NCBI GenBank assembly: GCA_902599955.1 | Contig: CACKHK010000001.1 | Coordinates: 1-64,000, forward strand | Length of the DNA: 64,000 nucleotides | Direction: 5' to 3' | Origin: an uncultured Pelagibacteraceae bacterium | Lineage (GTDB): Bacteria; Pseudomonadota; Alphaproteobacteria; Pelagibacterales; Pelagibacteraceae | In this document: positions 33,804-43,028 of the stretch, in pieces | Numbering within the stretch: position 1 is the stretch's first letter | Layout of the letters: every line of letters starts with the position of its first letter | Program-made: the position numbers and the translations under genes | Notes under the pieces: model-generated | What the model was told of the DNA's origin: nothing | The model's database searches: none | The model's input: the letters and a program-made list of their open reading frames with translations, nothing else

Positions 33804-34838
33804 GTGAGAATTGAAGAAGAATTAAAACTAGATTATTCAGACGTCCTTTTTAGACCTAAAAGAAGTACGCTACAAAGTCGTAAAGATGTAAATCTTCTAA
33901 GAACATACAGATTTAAATATAGTAAAAATGAGTGGTCGGGTATTCCTATAATGGCTGCAAATATGGATGGGGTCGGAGAGCTTGGAGTAGCTGAGAAATT
34001 ATCTGAATATGGCATGATTACATGTTTAACTAAACAACATGATATAAAAAAAATAAAACAATTTAAAAAAATTAAATCTATTTATAAAAATATAGCTATT
34101 AGCATTGGTACTAAAAAAGAAGATTTTGAAAATTTAAACAAAGTTTTAAGAGAATTTGGATTTATAAAGTTCATTTGTATTGATGTTGCTAATGGTTATT
34201 CTGAATACTTTAGTAAATTTCTTAAATCTGTAAGAGATAAATATCCTACAAAAACTATTATAGCTGGAAATGTAGTTACTGCAGACATGACACAAGAACT
34301 TATTTTATCTGGTGCAGATATTGTAAAAGTTGGGATTGGTCCAGGAAGTGTTTGTACAACAAGAATTCAAACAGGAGTTGGCTACCCTCAATTAAGTGCT
34401 GTAATTGAATGTGCTGATGCAGCACATGGTTTAGGTGCTCATATAATTGCAGATGGTGGATGTACATGTCCTGGAGATGTTGCAAAAGGTTTTGGGGGTG
34501 GTGCAGATTTTGTAATGTTAGGTGGAATGTTTGCAGGTCACGACGAAGGCAAGGGTAAAATAGTTAAATCAAACGGCTCAAAATATATTGAATTTTATGG
34601 TTCAAGCTCTGAAACAGCAAATAAAAAGCATTATGGAGGATTATCAAATTACAGAAGTAGTGAAGGAAGAACTGTAAGAATTAAATATAGAGGAAAAATA
34701 AAAGATACAATTCAAGATATTCTAGGTGGCGTTAGAAGTAGTTGCACTTATGTAGGTGCTCCTTCATTAAAACAATTAAGTAAATGTACTACTTTTGTAA
34801 GAGTTGCAAAACAATTTAACGATACTTTCACAAAATAA
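33804..34838 (+). CDS. guaC: GMP reductase
   Basis: A 344-residue TIM-barrel protein. It reads R-I-E-E-E-L-K-L-D-Y-S-D-V-L near the start, A-A-N-M-D, I-D-V-A-N-G-Y-S-E, G-A-D-I-V-K-V-G-I-G-P-G-S-V-C-T-T-R (catalytic Cys) and D-G-G-C-T-x-P-G-D-V-A-K, all typical of GuaC rather than IMP dehydrogenase. No CBS domains are present. The start is GTG 33804 because E. coli GuaC begins M-R-I-E-E; a further GTG at 33780 would add eight unsupported residues. It converts GMP to IMP with NADPH in purine salvage. The next gene follows by 2 bp. Confidence 0.93.
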   Translation: MRIEEELKLDYSDVLFRPKRSTLQSRKDVNLLRTYRFKYSKNEWSGIPIMAANMDGVGELGVAEKLSEYGMITCLTKQHDIKKIKQFKKIKSIYKNIAISIGTKKEDFENLNKVLREFGFIKFICIDVANGYSEYFSKFLKSVRDKYPTKTIIAGNVVTADMTQELILSGADIVKVGIGPGSVCTTRIQTGVGYPQLSAVIECADAAHGLGAHIIADGGCTCPGDVAKGFGGGADFVMLGGMFAGHDEGKGKIVKSNGSKYIEFYGSSSETANKKHYGGLSNYRSSEGRTVRIKYRGKIKDTIQDILGGVRSSCTYVGAPSLKQLSKCTTFVRVAKQFNDTFTK

Positions 34839-34840
34839 AA

Positions 34841-35905
34841 ATGAAAGAGTATAAAATTGCATCCATTGCAGGAGATGGAATTGGTAAAGAAGTAGTTCCA
34901 GAAGCTCAAAAAATTTTAAAAGAGGTTGCCAATCAACATCAATTCAAATTACAAATTGATGAATTTGATTTTTCATCGTGTGATTATTATGAAAAACACG
35001 GAAAAATGTTGCCTGATGATTGGAAGGATAAAATTGGTAGCCATGATGCTATATTTTTTGGCGCTGTTGGAATGCCAGATCGATACCCAGATCATGTTAC
35101 ATTATGGGGATCACTACTTCAGTTTAGAAGAGAATTTGATCAATTTATAAATCTAAGACCAGTAAAATTATTTGAAGGTGTTAATGCCCCATTAGCTAAT
35201 AAGAAACCCGGCGATATTGACATGATGATAGTTCGAGAAAATACAGAGGGAGAGTATTCTTCAGTTGGTGGAAAGATGTATCAAAATACTGAAAGAGAAA
35301 TTGTAATTCAAGAAACTATTATGTCAAAACATGGGATAGACAGAGTGCAAAAGTTTGCATTTGAATTAGCAAAAAAACGTAAAAGAAAAAAACTAACTAA
35401 TGCTACAAAATCTAATGGTATATCAATAACTATGCCTTACTGGGATGAAAGATTTAATGAAAATAAGAAAAGCTATCCTGAAATTGAAACTGATCAATTT
35501 CATATTGATATATTAACTGCTAGATTTGTTTTAACTCCTGAATGGTTTGATGTTGTCGTGGCTTCAAACTTATTTGGAGATATTTTATCAGATCTAGGTC
35601 CAGCATGTACTGGAACTATAGGCATTGCACCGTCTGGAAATATTAACCCTACAAACAAATATCCATCATTATTTGAACCGGTACATGGTTCAGCCCCAGA
35701 TATAGCAGGAAAAGGTATTGCTAATCCCGTGGGACAAATATGGTCTGGTGCCATGATGTTAGATTACTTGGGAGAAAAAGAAGCTGCATCAAGAATAGTA
35801 AAATCAATCGAAAAGACTTTATTAGAAAAAAATAATAGAACAAAAGATTTAGATGGTGATAGCAATACCACAGAATGTGCTAGTAAAGTTCTAAGCAACT
35901 TGTAG
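34841..35905 (+). CDS. Tartrate/D-malate dehydrogenase-like decarboxylating dehydrogenase
   Basis: A 354-residue member of the isocitrate/isopropylmalate dehydrogenase family. G-D-G-I-G-K-E-V-V-P-E is at ~11-21, then Y-Y-E-K-H-G-K-M-L-P-D-D-W, L-W-G-S-L-L-x-F-R-R-E-F-D-Q and V-R-E-N-T-E-G-E-Y. Catalytic Lys/Asp segments include N-L-F-G-D-I-L-S-D-L-G, with C-terminal H-G-S-A-P-D-I-A-G-K-G-I-A-N-P. The Y-Y-E-K-H-G and F-R-R-E-F-D-Q signatures point to tartrate dehydrogenase/D-malate dehydrogenase (TtuC/DmlA) rather than LeuB. An insertion (K-R-K-R-K-K-L-T) is Lys-rich. The stop overlaps the convergent AEC gene by 15 bp. Confidence 0.88.
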   Translation: MKEYKIASIAGDGIGKEVVPEAQKILKEVANQHQFKLQIDEFDFSSCDYYEKHGKMLPDDWKDKIGSHDAIFFGAVGMPDRYPDHVTLWGSLLQFRREFDQFINLRPVKLFEGVNAPLANKKPGDIDMMIVRENTEGEYSSVGGKMYQNTEREIVIQETIMSKHGIDRVQKFAFELAKKRKRKKLTNATKSNGISITMPYWDERFNENKKSYPEIETDQFHIDILTARFVLTPEWFDVVVASNLFGDILSDLGPACTGTIGIAPSGNINPTNKYPSLFEPVHGSAPDIAGKGIANPVGQIWSGAMMLDYLGEKEAASRIVKSIEKTLLEKNNRTKDLDGDSNTTECASKVLSNL

Positions 35906-36820
35906 ATATTGAATTGCAAAAAAAATTGTGCCTATAGAGGCAAAAGTAGAAATAAATAGAGCTTTAATAATATTTTCAGGACTAACATTGTAAGCTGAAC
36001 ATAATACTACCGCAGTGTGTCCACAAGGTGCTACACTTACAAAAAATGCACCTGGTATTTTTTCAGGTAATCCAGCATCAAAAAATATAAATGCTATAAT
36101 TAATAAAATTAGCGGAGATATTACCAACTTTAAAATAGAGATGGTTGAAGTTAATTTATTAATAACTTTGTGAGTATAAAAAGAAAGAGTAATACCAATT
36201 GCAAACAAACCAACAGGAGAAACACAGGCCGCTAAAACAGATAGCACGTAATCAATCGGCGTATTATCAATTTTATAGTTAAATATAAAAAGCAAAAGTC
36301 CAATTAAAATTGAAAATATCATTGGATTAAAAGTCACATTTCTTAGAAAAAACAGTAATTTAATATTTTTTTTTGTAGTTAATTCTAAGAAAAAAGTAAT
36401 CACAGATAGTAATATAACTCCATCCATTAATATTATACTGGTAACTTGCGTTATAACTTCTGTTCCAAAATAAATTTTTGTAATTGGTAATAATAAAGTT
36501 ACGTGGTTAGACAAGGAAACCATTAGTGACCATATAATTGACTCAGGTATGGGTCTTTTAAAAAGTTTACTTGTCACAAAAAAAGTAAGCAAACCTAGAC
36601 TAGCTTGCATTAAAAAATATGAAATTATTTGCTTAATGTCTACCTGTCCAATTTCACTCTGTGCAACAAATTTTATAATTAGTGCAGGTACTGCAACGTA
36701 GAATAAAAATAAGTTTAAAACTTTTGCATGGCTTAGATCAAATATTTTCAGTCTTCCAAATATAAATCCAAGCAAAGTTATAAAAATAAAAGGTGTTAAC
36801 CCAAGAAAGATCGAATACAT
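35891..36820 (-). CDS. AEC-family (auxin efflux carrier-like) transporter
   Basis: A 309-residue membrane protein with about ten hydrophobic helices in two five-helix halves. Features typical of the family are an N-terminal P-F-I-F-I-T-L-L-G-F, K-V-L-N-L-F-L-F-Y-V-A-V-P-A-L and a late S-V-A-P-C-G-H-T-A-V-V-L near the second half. Bacterial AEC proteins move organic anions such as malate, malonate or others. It is the last gene of the DMGDH-like, TauD-like, AEC run. Confidence 0.88.
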   Translation of the reverse strand: MYSIFLGLTPFIFITLLGFIFGRLKIFDLSHAKVLNLFLFYVAVPALIIKFVAQSEIGQVDIKQIISYFLMQASLGLLTFFVTSKLFKRPIPESIIWSLMVSLSNHVTLLLPITKIYFGTEVITQVTSIILMDGVILLSVITFFLELTTKKNIKLLFFLRNVTFNPMIFSILIGLLLFIFNYKIDNTPIDYVLSVLAACVSPVGLFAIGITLSFYTHKVINKLTSTISILKLVISPLILLIIAFIFFDAGLPEKIPGAFFVSVAPCGHTAVVLCSAYNVSPENIIKALFISTFASIGTIFFAIQYLQVA

Positions 36821-36824
36821 TTGA

Positions 36825-37616
36825 TTATAATATTGTTATTCTGTGAAGAATTCTATTTCCTTTAAAAGGAGTAGCTTGATGAAGCATTGCTCTGTTATCC
36901 CAAATAGCAAGCTGGTCTTTTTCCCATTCTAAAGCATATTGAAATTTTTTTTTAGTCTGGTGACTGAATAAAAAATTCTTTAATTTGTTTTTTTGTTTAG
37001 TCATATTTGTGTTAAATTTTATAAAGTGTCCAGGGCTACAGTATATAGTTTTTTTATTATTAATAGTTTTAATAATCTTGTGACTGGCAATTAATTCTTT
37101 AGAAATTTTTCCTTTTTCTTTCTCTCTTTCAACTGTAGTAATTGATATAGGTCCATGCGATGAGTAAATACCTTTTAATTTATTAAGTCTAATTTTATGA
37201 TTTTTAGTCAGATTTTCATATGCTAAATACTGTGAGGAAAACTCAGTATTTGCAACACCTTTTTTAGGCACCAGTTTTGATAGCAACATAGTGTATCGTG
37301 GAGGTTTTTTTGTATATGAAGAGTCTGTATGAAATTGTTCACCAAAGCTTGGTCCCTTGTCTGAAGATTTTCTTTGTACAACAGTAATTTGTGGGTATTT
37401 TTTATTTAATCCTCTCAACCTTGGATAGTTCGCAGGTTTCCCAAATTTTTGTGCAAAATTTAGATAATTTCTAGAATTTAGCTTTTGTTTTGGAAAATAA
37501 ATCATACCATATTTATCAAGTGTAGATTTTATTTGTTTCAATTCATTTTTATTAATTTTATTAAGATTACAAATAATCTCTGCTGCCTTATTTTTTTTGG
37601 GGATAATTTTAAACAT
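36825..37616 (-). CDS. TauD/TfdA-family Fe(II)/2-oxoglutarate dioxygenase
   Basis: A 263-residue dioxygenase. The iron ligands are His96-x-Asp98 in Q-F-H-T-D-S-S-Y and His246 in M-L-H-Q-A-T, with a 2-oxoglutarate Arg near 255-259 (N-R-I-L-H-R). W-D-N-R-A-M-L-H is the standard C-terminal motif. The start overlaps the DMGDH-like gene stop (TAATG), so this enzyme is translated with a demethylating flavoprotein. Substrates of this family include taurine, gamma-butyrobetaine and trimethyllysine, so an N-methylated compound is a reasonable guess. Confidence 0.85.
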   Translation of the reverse strand: MFKIIPKKNKAAEIICNLNKINKNELKQIKSTLDKYGMIYFPKQKLNSRNYLNFAQKFGKPANYPRLRGLNKKYPQITVVQRKSSDKGPSFGEQFHTDSSYTKKPPRYTMLLSKLVPKKGVANTEFSSQYLAYENLTKNHKIRLNKLKGIYSSHGPISITTVEREKEKGKISKELIASHKIIKTINNKKTIYCSPGHFIKFNTNMTKQKNKLKNFLFSHQTKKKFQYALEWEKDQLAIWDNRAMLHQATPFKGNRILHRITIL

Positions 37617-40060
37617 TAGGCATTTTTAATATTTTTTTGATTAAGTGGCTTTTGAATTAATGAAACAGGATATTTTTTCTTTTCTATTTCAATAGACAAA
37701 TTTTTATCAAGTAAATTTTCAATTGTATTTCCAGAATTTACATAACCAAAAGATATATTTTTTTCAAAATTGAATGAATAATTACCTGAAGTTGTTCTAC
37801 CAATTATTTTATCATCTAAGTAAATCGGTTCTTCATGAAGCAGTAGAGGTTGTCCTGGTTTATTATCTTTAAGAACCATCATTGCCAACAATTTTTTTTG
37901 TTTTTGATCTTTAATTTTTAGTAAAGCTTCTTTTCCAATAAAATTAATATTTTTTTTATAACTGATAGCAAATTGAAGTCCTGCTTGGTATTGATTCTCC
38001 TCGGGGGATATATCATGCCCCCAATGTAAAAACCCACTTTCCATTCTCATTATATCCATTGCGTGCGCCCCACATAGAGATAAATTATGATTTTTACCTT
38101 CATTGATTATGGTTAAGAAAAGTTTTTTGCTATCATCTATTTTTACATATAATTCAAATCCAATTTCACCCACATATGACAATCTTTGAGCCCAAACATC
38201 AATTCCATCTATATTCACCTTTTTACCATGACTAAATTTTATTCCTTCATTTGAAAAATCATCATCACTTATATTTGATAATAGTTTTCTAGTATTTGGT
38301 CCATACAATCCTAAGCATGCAAAATCCTCTGTTACATCTTTAAAGTTTATTTTTTCTGAGAGGTATTTTTTTATATGAAATTTATCGTGTTCTCTTGTTG
38401 CAGCTGGACCTATTATTCTAAAATGATTTTTAGTCAGGCAAGTTATAGTTACATCTGTCTCTATACCACCATCTTCATTTAGCATCTGGGTGTAAGTTGA
38501 TCTACCCTCAACATCTTTTATGTTCGCTGTACACAATTTTTGTAATTCATCATGGACATTTTCTCCAGCAACATCAAATTTAGAAAAAGGTGTTAATTCG
38601 AATAAACCGACATTTTTTCTTGTATTTTTGGTCTCATATTCAGCAGATGGATACCAATTTTGATAACCAAAACTGTATTCATATTCAGCTTTTGCACCAT
38701 TCAAAGAATACCACATAGGTCTCTCAAAACCGCCTGAAGATCCAAAACAAGCACCTAATTTTTTTAGTTCTTCATGGTATGGTAAAGTAATTTGGTTTCT
38801 TGAAGTTTTATGTTGTTTATATGGCCAATGCATTCCATATAAATCACCAAGAGTCTCTGTAACTCTTTCCATAATAAATTTTTTTGAAGAATGGAATTGT
38901 TGAAATCTTTTTATATCTACAGAGAATAAATCCTCATTAATATGTCCATTGATCATCCATTCAGCAGTAACTCGACCTGCGCCACCTGAACTTGCTATAC
39001 CAATGCTATTAAAACCACAACAGGTAAAAAAGTTTTTTATCTCTGGAGTCTCTCCTAATAAATATTGTGTATCAGGTGTAAAAGATTCTGGGCCAGAGAA
39101 AAATTTTCTAATTCCAACATTTTCTAACATTGGCAATCTATGAAAAGATTTTTTTAAATAAGGTTCAAAATGATCAAAGTCATCTGGCAATTCTCCAAAA
39201 GAAAAATTTTCTGGTACAATACCAGTATCTTTAAAAGCAGGTTTGGCATTTGGTTCAAAAATTCCAACTAACATTTTCCCAGCATCTTCTTTTAGATAAA
39301 GACAATTATTATAATCTCTCAAAACTGGTAAATTTGTAGGTAGATCTTTCATCGGCTCCGTGATCACATAAAAATGTTCATTAGGATATAATGGAATACT
39401 CACATTCATTTTTTCACCAATTTGCCTTGACCACATACCGGTAGCTAGAACAACATATTCACAATCTATTTTTCCTTTTTCAGTCTCTACTCCAACTATA
39501 GATTTATTTTTGACTAAAATTTTTGTAACAGGTGTTTTTTCAAAAATTTTTGTACCTTCCATCCTAGCCGCTTTTGCTAAAACGTTAGTGACACCTACTG
39601 GATCAGCTTGTCCATCTTTAGGCATAAAAACACTTCCAATAATATCCTCGTTATTTACTACTGGGTATAAATCTTTTGTTTGTTTTTTATCTAAAACTTG
39701 CACTTCAACATCTGATAATTGAGCTGTCGTTGCTTGTCTTAGTAACTCTTGCATTCTATCATTTGTTGTTGCAACTGTAATTGCACCATTTTGTTTTAAT
39801 CCAATTGATAAACCAGTCTTTTTTTCTAAATCTTGGTAAAGATCTAAAGTATATTTTCTAAGTTTTGTTATAGTTGATGATGCTCCTAATTGGCCCATAA
39901 GACCTGCAGCGTGCCAAGTTGTTCCTGATGTCAATTGATCTCTTTCTAATAAAACGACATCTTTCCAGCCAAATTTAGCAAGATGGTATGCGCATGATGT
40001 GCCTGCAACACCACCTCCAATTACTACAACTTTTGAGCTTTTTGGTAATTCTTTATCCAT
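37616..40060 (-). CDS. Dimethylglycine/sarcosine dehydrogenase-like FAD-GcvT fusion (paralog 1)
   Basis: An 814-residue protein. The N-terminal FAD domain (DAO type, ~1-390) has G-G-G-V-A-G (15-20) and S-G-T-T-W-H-A-A-G with His50, the position of covalent FAD attachment in DMGDH. The C-terminal GcvT-like aminomethyltransferase domains (~430-814) include G-E-I-G-F-E-L-Y and K-x-x-F-I-G-K-E-A-L. It would oxidise an N-methyl group and hand the carbon to tetrahydrofolate. The start is ATG 40060, as the upstream TTG at 40078 is unsupported. It is one of three such paralogs in the window, but it lies behind the iron transporter and ahead of the TauD-like gene. Confidence 0.85.
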   Translation of the reverse strand: MDKELPKSSKVVVIGGGVAGTSCAYHLAKFGWKDVVLLERDQLTSGTTWHAAGLMGQLGASSTITKLRKYTLDLYQDLEKKTGLSIGLKQNGAITVATTNDRMQELLRQATTAQLSDVEVQVLDKKQTKDLYPVVNNEDIIGSVFMPKDGQADPVGVTNVLAKAARMEGTKIFEKTPVTKILVKNKSIVGVETEKGKIDCEYVVLATGMWSRQIGEKMNVSIPLYPNEHFYVITEPMKDLPTNLPVLRDYNNCLYLKEDAGKMLVGIFEPNAKPAFKDTGIVPENFSFGELPDDFDHFEPYLKKSFHRLPMLENVGIRKFFSGPESFTPDTQYLLGETPEIKNFFTCCGFNSIGIASSGGAGRVTAEWMINGHINEDLFSVDIKRFQQFHSSKKFIMERVTETLGDLYGMHWPYKQHKTSRNQITLPYHEELKKLGACFGSSGGFERPMWYSLNGAKAEYEYSFGYQNWYPSAEYETKNTRKNVGLFELTPFSKFDVAGENVHDELQKLCTANIKDVEGRSTYTQMLNEDGGIETDVTITCLTKNHFRIIGPAATREHDKFHIKKYLSEKINFKDVTEDFACLGLYGPNTRKLLSNISDDDFSNEGIKFSHGKKVNIDGIDVWAQRLSYVGEIGFELYVKIDDSKKLFLTIINEGKNHNLSLCGAHAMDIMRMESGFLHWGHDISPEENQYQAGLQFAISYKKNINFIGKEALLKIKDQKQKKLLAMMVLKDNKPGQPLLLHEEPIYLDDKIIGRTTSGNYSFNFEKNISFGYVNSGNTIENLLDKNLSIEIEKKKYPVSLIQKPLNQKNIKNA

Positions 40061-40084
40061 GGATTTATTAACGTACAATAATAA

Positions 40085-41143
40085 TTAAAAACAGACAATG
40101 TGGTCAATATGAATTGGTCTTTTAATACCAAATTTTTCATCTATCTCATGTTGATGAATATGATGAGAATGAACAAATACAGGAATTTGTAAATTACTTT
40201 CAGTTTTAAGGGTGTAGATAAAATTTGTTCCTCTGAATTTTCGATCAACTACTTCCAACTTTAAATTACTTTTGTCATCATGCTCTAGATCTTCAGGTTG
40301 CAATAAAAGTTTAACATCAGATCCATTAGGGTAATGTTTTACAAAATTGCCTTGGATTGTTCCTAGATCTTTATTTTCTAAACTATTCTCACTTGTTACT
40401 TTTGCTGGAATTAAAATTCCTCTATTTAAAAAATTTACAACCTCAATTGAATTTGGAAAATGATAAACATTGTATGGGTCGTCAAATTGTTTAAGTTGTT
40501 TATTTAAAATAATTCCGCACTTGCTTCCCAAATAAAAAGCTTCATATGAGTCATGTGTTACAATAATAGTTGTTATTTTAGATTTGCTTAATAATTGTTT
40601 TAACTCAACTTGAATTTCTTCTTTAAAACTTTGATCAACATTTGAAAGTGGTTCATCTAGAAGAAGTAAATCTGGATTAGAAACTAATGATCTTGCAAGC
40701 GATGCTCTTTGAGCTTCTCCAGCACTTATTTCATGAGGATATTTATTTAATATTTTTTTTAGGTTTAAAAAACTAATTATTTCTTTTGGATTTATTTTCT
40801 TTTTCTTTTTACTTTTTTTTTCAGTACCAATTAAAATATTTTTTTCTACATTATAGTGAGGAAATAAACTATTTTCTTGAAAAGCAAGTGATATATTTCG
40901 GTCCTCTGGTTCAACATGTTTGTTTTTTGAGGACATTAACTTATTATTTATTGTTATTGATCCATTAACGATCTTCTCTAAGCCAGCAATAGTTCTTAAA
41001 ATTGTTGTTTTTCCTATTCCAGATGGCCCTAATAGACAAATTATATCGCCTTCATTTTGAATTGAAAAAGAGACGTTTTTTACTTTGGTTTGACCACTAA
41101 CTATAAAGTCAACATTTTTAATTTCTAAAAAATTTTTACTCAT
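40085..41143 (-). CDS. fbpC: Iron(III) ABC transporter ATP-binding protein
   Basis: A 352-residue ATPase with Walker A G-P-S-G-I-G-K-T-T, Q-loop F-Q-E-N-S-L-F-P-H-Y, Walker B L-L-L-D-E-P-L-S-N-V-D and a C-terminal TOBE-like region. The ABC signature reads I-S-A-G-E-A-Q-R, with Ala replacing the first Gly of the usual S-G-G-Q. It overlaps the permease gene by 8 bp and clearly serves the FbpA/FbpB system. The stop lies 24 bp before the DMGDH-like start. Confidence 0.9.
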   Translation of the reverse strand: MSKNFLEIKNVDFIVSGQTKVKNVSFSIQNEGDIICLLGPSGIGKTTILRTIAGLEKIVNGSITINNKLMSSKNKHVEPEDRNISLAFQENSLFPHYNVEKNILIGTEKKSKKKKKINPKEIISFLNLKKILNKYPHEISAGEAQRASLARSLVSNPDLLLLDEPLSNVDQSFKEEIQVELKQLLSKSKITTIIVTHDSYEAFYLGSKCGIILNKQLKQFDDPYNVYHFPNSIEVVNFLNRGILIPAKVTSENSLENKDLGTIQGNFVKHYPNGSDVKLLLQPEDLEHDDKSNLKLEVVDRKFRGTNFIYTLKTESNLQIPVFVHSHHIHQHEIDEKFGIKRPIHIDHIVCF

Positions 41144-42764
41144 TATTATCTTTTAAAATATATTTAGAAGATATTGTAATAAAAAAAGCTGCAATTAAAA
41201 TTAAAAATAATGATGGTACTGCTGCTGCCTCAAGCATGTCCTCGGATGCAGAAATATATGCTGTTGTTGCAAATGTTTCAAAATTAAAAGGTCTTAAAAC
41301 TAAGGTAATTGGTAATTCTCTAATTATCTCTAGCGAAATTAGTATAATTACAAATAAAAGTGAATTTCTTAAATATGGAATGTGGATATTAAAAAAAGTC
41401 TTTCTTTTTGAATAACCAAGTAGATAGGCACTTTCATCAACTGAAAAATTTATTTTTTCATAACCAGATTTAATCCCATTAAATGCTAATGAATAAAAAC
41501 GAATGAAATAAACAATTATTAATCCTAAGATTGACCCAATAAATATTTTTTTAATAGATAAAAAACCAAGAGATTTAATTATATTATTATCAAACCATGC
41601 AATAAAAGTTATAAAGGCTACAGCTAATATTACACCTGGTATTGCATATCCTGATATTGATAGTGTCGATAAAAAATTAAGAGTTTTATTTTTTGAAACA
41701 CGGTTACCATAATTTGAAAGCAATGCAAAAAATATTAAAACAATACTGGATAGTGTCACTAAATATAAAGTATTTAATAAAAGGTTCATTACATTTACAT
41801 CAAAAAAGTTTTCTGGAAATTTAATTGTCCAATAGACCATTTGACTTAATGGAAATAAAAAACTAAAAAAAAATAATAGAAAACAAAACAAGAAAGCAAA
41901 AAAAGAATTTATACCTGAGAGTTTTATTTTTTCTTTTTGTTTAAATCCACCTCTAGAGTCCAAATGATATTTTGCTTTTTTTCTAGATAGTTTTTCTGTT
42001 AAAAATAAAATAAATATGAATAATAGTAGAAAGAAAGATATTCTATTTGCAAAAGCTAAATCATCAAATGTTATCCATGCATTATAAATACCTGTTGTAA
42101 GAGTATTAACTGAAAAAAAGTCAACAGCTCCAAATTCTGCCAATGTTTCCATTGCAACTAAAGATAGACCTGCAACAATTGCGGGTCGTGAAGCAGGTAA
42201 TATAATAAAAAAAAAAGATTTAAATTTGGAAAAACCTAAGTTTTTTCCAAGTTCAATTAAGTTTTGTGATTGATATAAAAATGAAGATCTTCCTAATATG
42301 TAAACATAAGCGTAAAGTGAAAATGAAATTGATAAAATTAATCCAAACATACCGTCAAATTTTGGTATATGTTGATTAAATTCGCCCTCACCAAATAAGG
42401 TCTTTAATATAGTAAATGCTGTTCCGTAATTATCAAAGAAGGCAAATAACGAATATGCATATATATAAGGTGGAATTGCAAAAGATAAAATTAAAGCCCA
42501 TTTAAAAAAATTAACTCCAAGAAATTCATAAAACGATACTAAATATGATGCTCCTACTCCCAAGATAAAAGTTAAAATTAAAACACCAATCAAAAGCAAT
42601 AAAGAATTAAGAATATACTCAAATAGAAAAGTGGATTTTAAAATTTCAAAATATCGAGAGGTTTCTTCAAAAAAACTAATTGAAACGGTTATAATTGGAA
42701 TAATAACAAGTAATGAAACTAATAAAGAGCTTAGAAACCATATATTAAGTTTGTTTGAATTCAT
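41136..42764 (-). CDS. fbpB: Iron(III) ABC transporter permease
   Basis: A 542-residue protein with about 12 membrane helices in two fused permease halves, as in FbpB. Each half has an EAA-like loop: G-K-N-L-G-F-S-K-F-K-S-F-F near residue 195 and D-E-S-A-Y-L-L-G-Y-S-K-R-K-T-F near 447. It is separated from fbpA by a 49-aa gene and a terminator hairpin. It carries ferric iron across the inner membrane with FbpC supplying ATP hydrolysis. Confidence 0.92.
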   Translation of the reverse strand: MNSNKLNIWFLSSLLVSLLVIIPIITVSISFFEETSRYFEILKSTFLFEYILNSLLLLIGVLILTFILGVGASYLVSFYEFLGVNFFKWALILSFAIPPYIYAYSLFAFFDNYGTAFTILKTLFGEGEFNQHIPKFDGMFGLILSISFSLYAYVYILGRSSFLYQSQNLIELGKNLGFSKFKSFFFIILPASRPAIVAGLSLVAMETLAEFGAVDFFSVNTLTTGIYNAWITFDDLAFANRISFFLLLFIFILFLTEKLSRKKAKYHLDSRGGFKQKEKIKLSGINSFFAFLFCFLLFFFSFLFPLSQMVYWTIKFPENFFDVNVMNLLLNTLYLVTLSSIVLIFFALLSNYGNRVSKNKTLNFLSTLSISGYAIPGVILAVAFITFIAWFDNNIIKSLGFLSIKKIFIGSILGLIIVYFIRFYSLAFNGIKSGYEKINFSVDESAYLLGYSKRKTFFNIHIPYLRNSLLFVIILISLEIIRELPITLVLRPFNFETFATTAYISASEDMLEAAAVPSLFLILIAAFFITISSKYILKDNNE

Positions 42765-42811
42765 AAGAGTAATTTAATTTAATTTTAAATATAGTCTCAA
42801 TTTAATAATTT

Positions 42812-42844
42812 AAAAGTGCCTACGAAAGATACATAGGCACTTTT
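42812..42844 (-). terminator. Intercistronic hairpin between the fbpA unit and fbpBC
   Basis: An 11-bp inverted repeat, AAAAGTGCCTA (42812-42822) with TAGGCACTTTT (42834-42844), and an 11-base loop. On the minus strand it ends with a T-tract. It follows fbpA and the 49-aa gene and precedes fbpBC, so it probably attenuates expression of the membrane subunits. Confidence 0.82.
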
Positions 42845-42855
42845 ATTAAAAAAGG

Positions 42856-43005
42856 TCAGATATTGAATACTTTTAGAATGTGCGGAAAATCTTTAGTATT
42901 TATCTCTGATAACTTTCTTTTATTTATTCTTTTGTTAATTTTTTTACACTCCTCAGCACATGGGATACATGGCTTGACTGATTTATTGTAATTAACATCA
43001 GACAT
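42856..43005 (-). CDS. Small cysteine-motif protein downstream of fbpA
   Basis: A 49-residue protein starting at ATG 43005 (M-S-D-V-N-Y-N-K). It contains a C-x-x-C-x-x-x-C motif (K-P-C-I-P-C-A-E-E-C-K-K, residues ~11-22) and a basic C-terminal half. A GAGGA ribosome-binding site lies 14 bases upstream. It sits between fbpA and the terminator, so it is co-transcribed with the iron-binding protein. The motif could bind iron, zinc or a small Fe-S centre. No family recognised, and a longer TTG start at 43038 is not favoured. Confidence 0.55.
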   Translation of the reverse strand: MSDVNYNKSVKPCIPCAEECKKINKRINKRKLSEINTKDFPHILKVFNI

Positions 43006-43028
43006 AAATTTTTTTTTAGTCCTCAATG

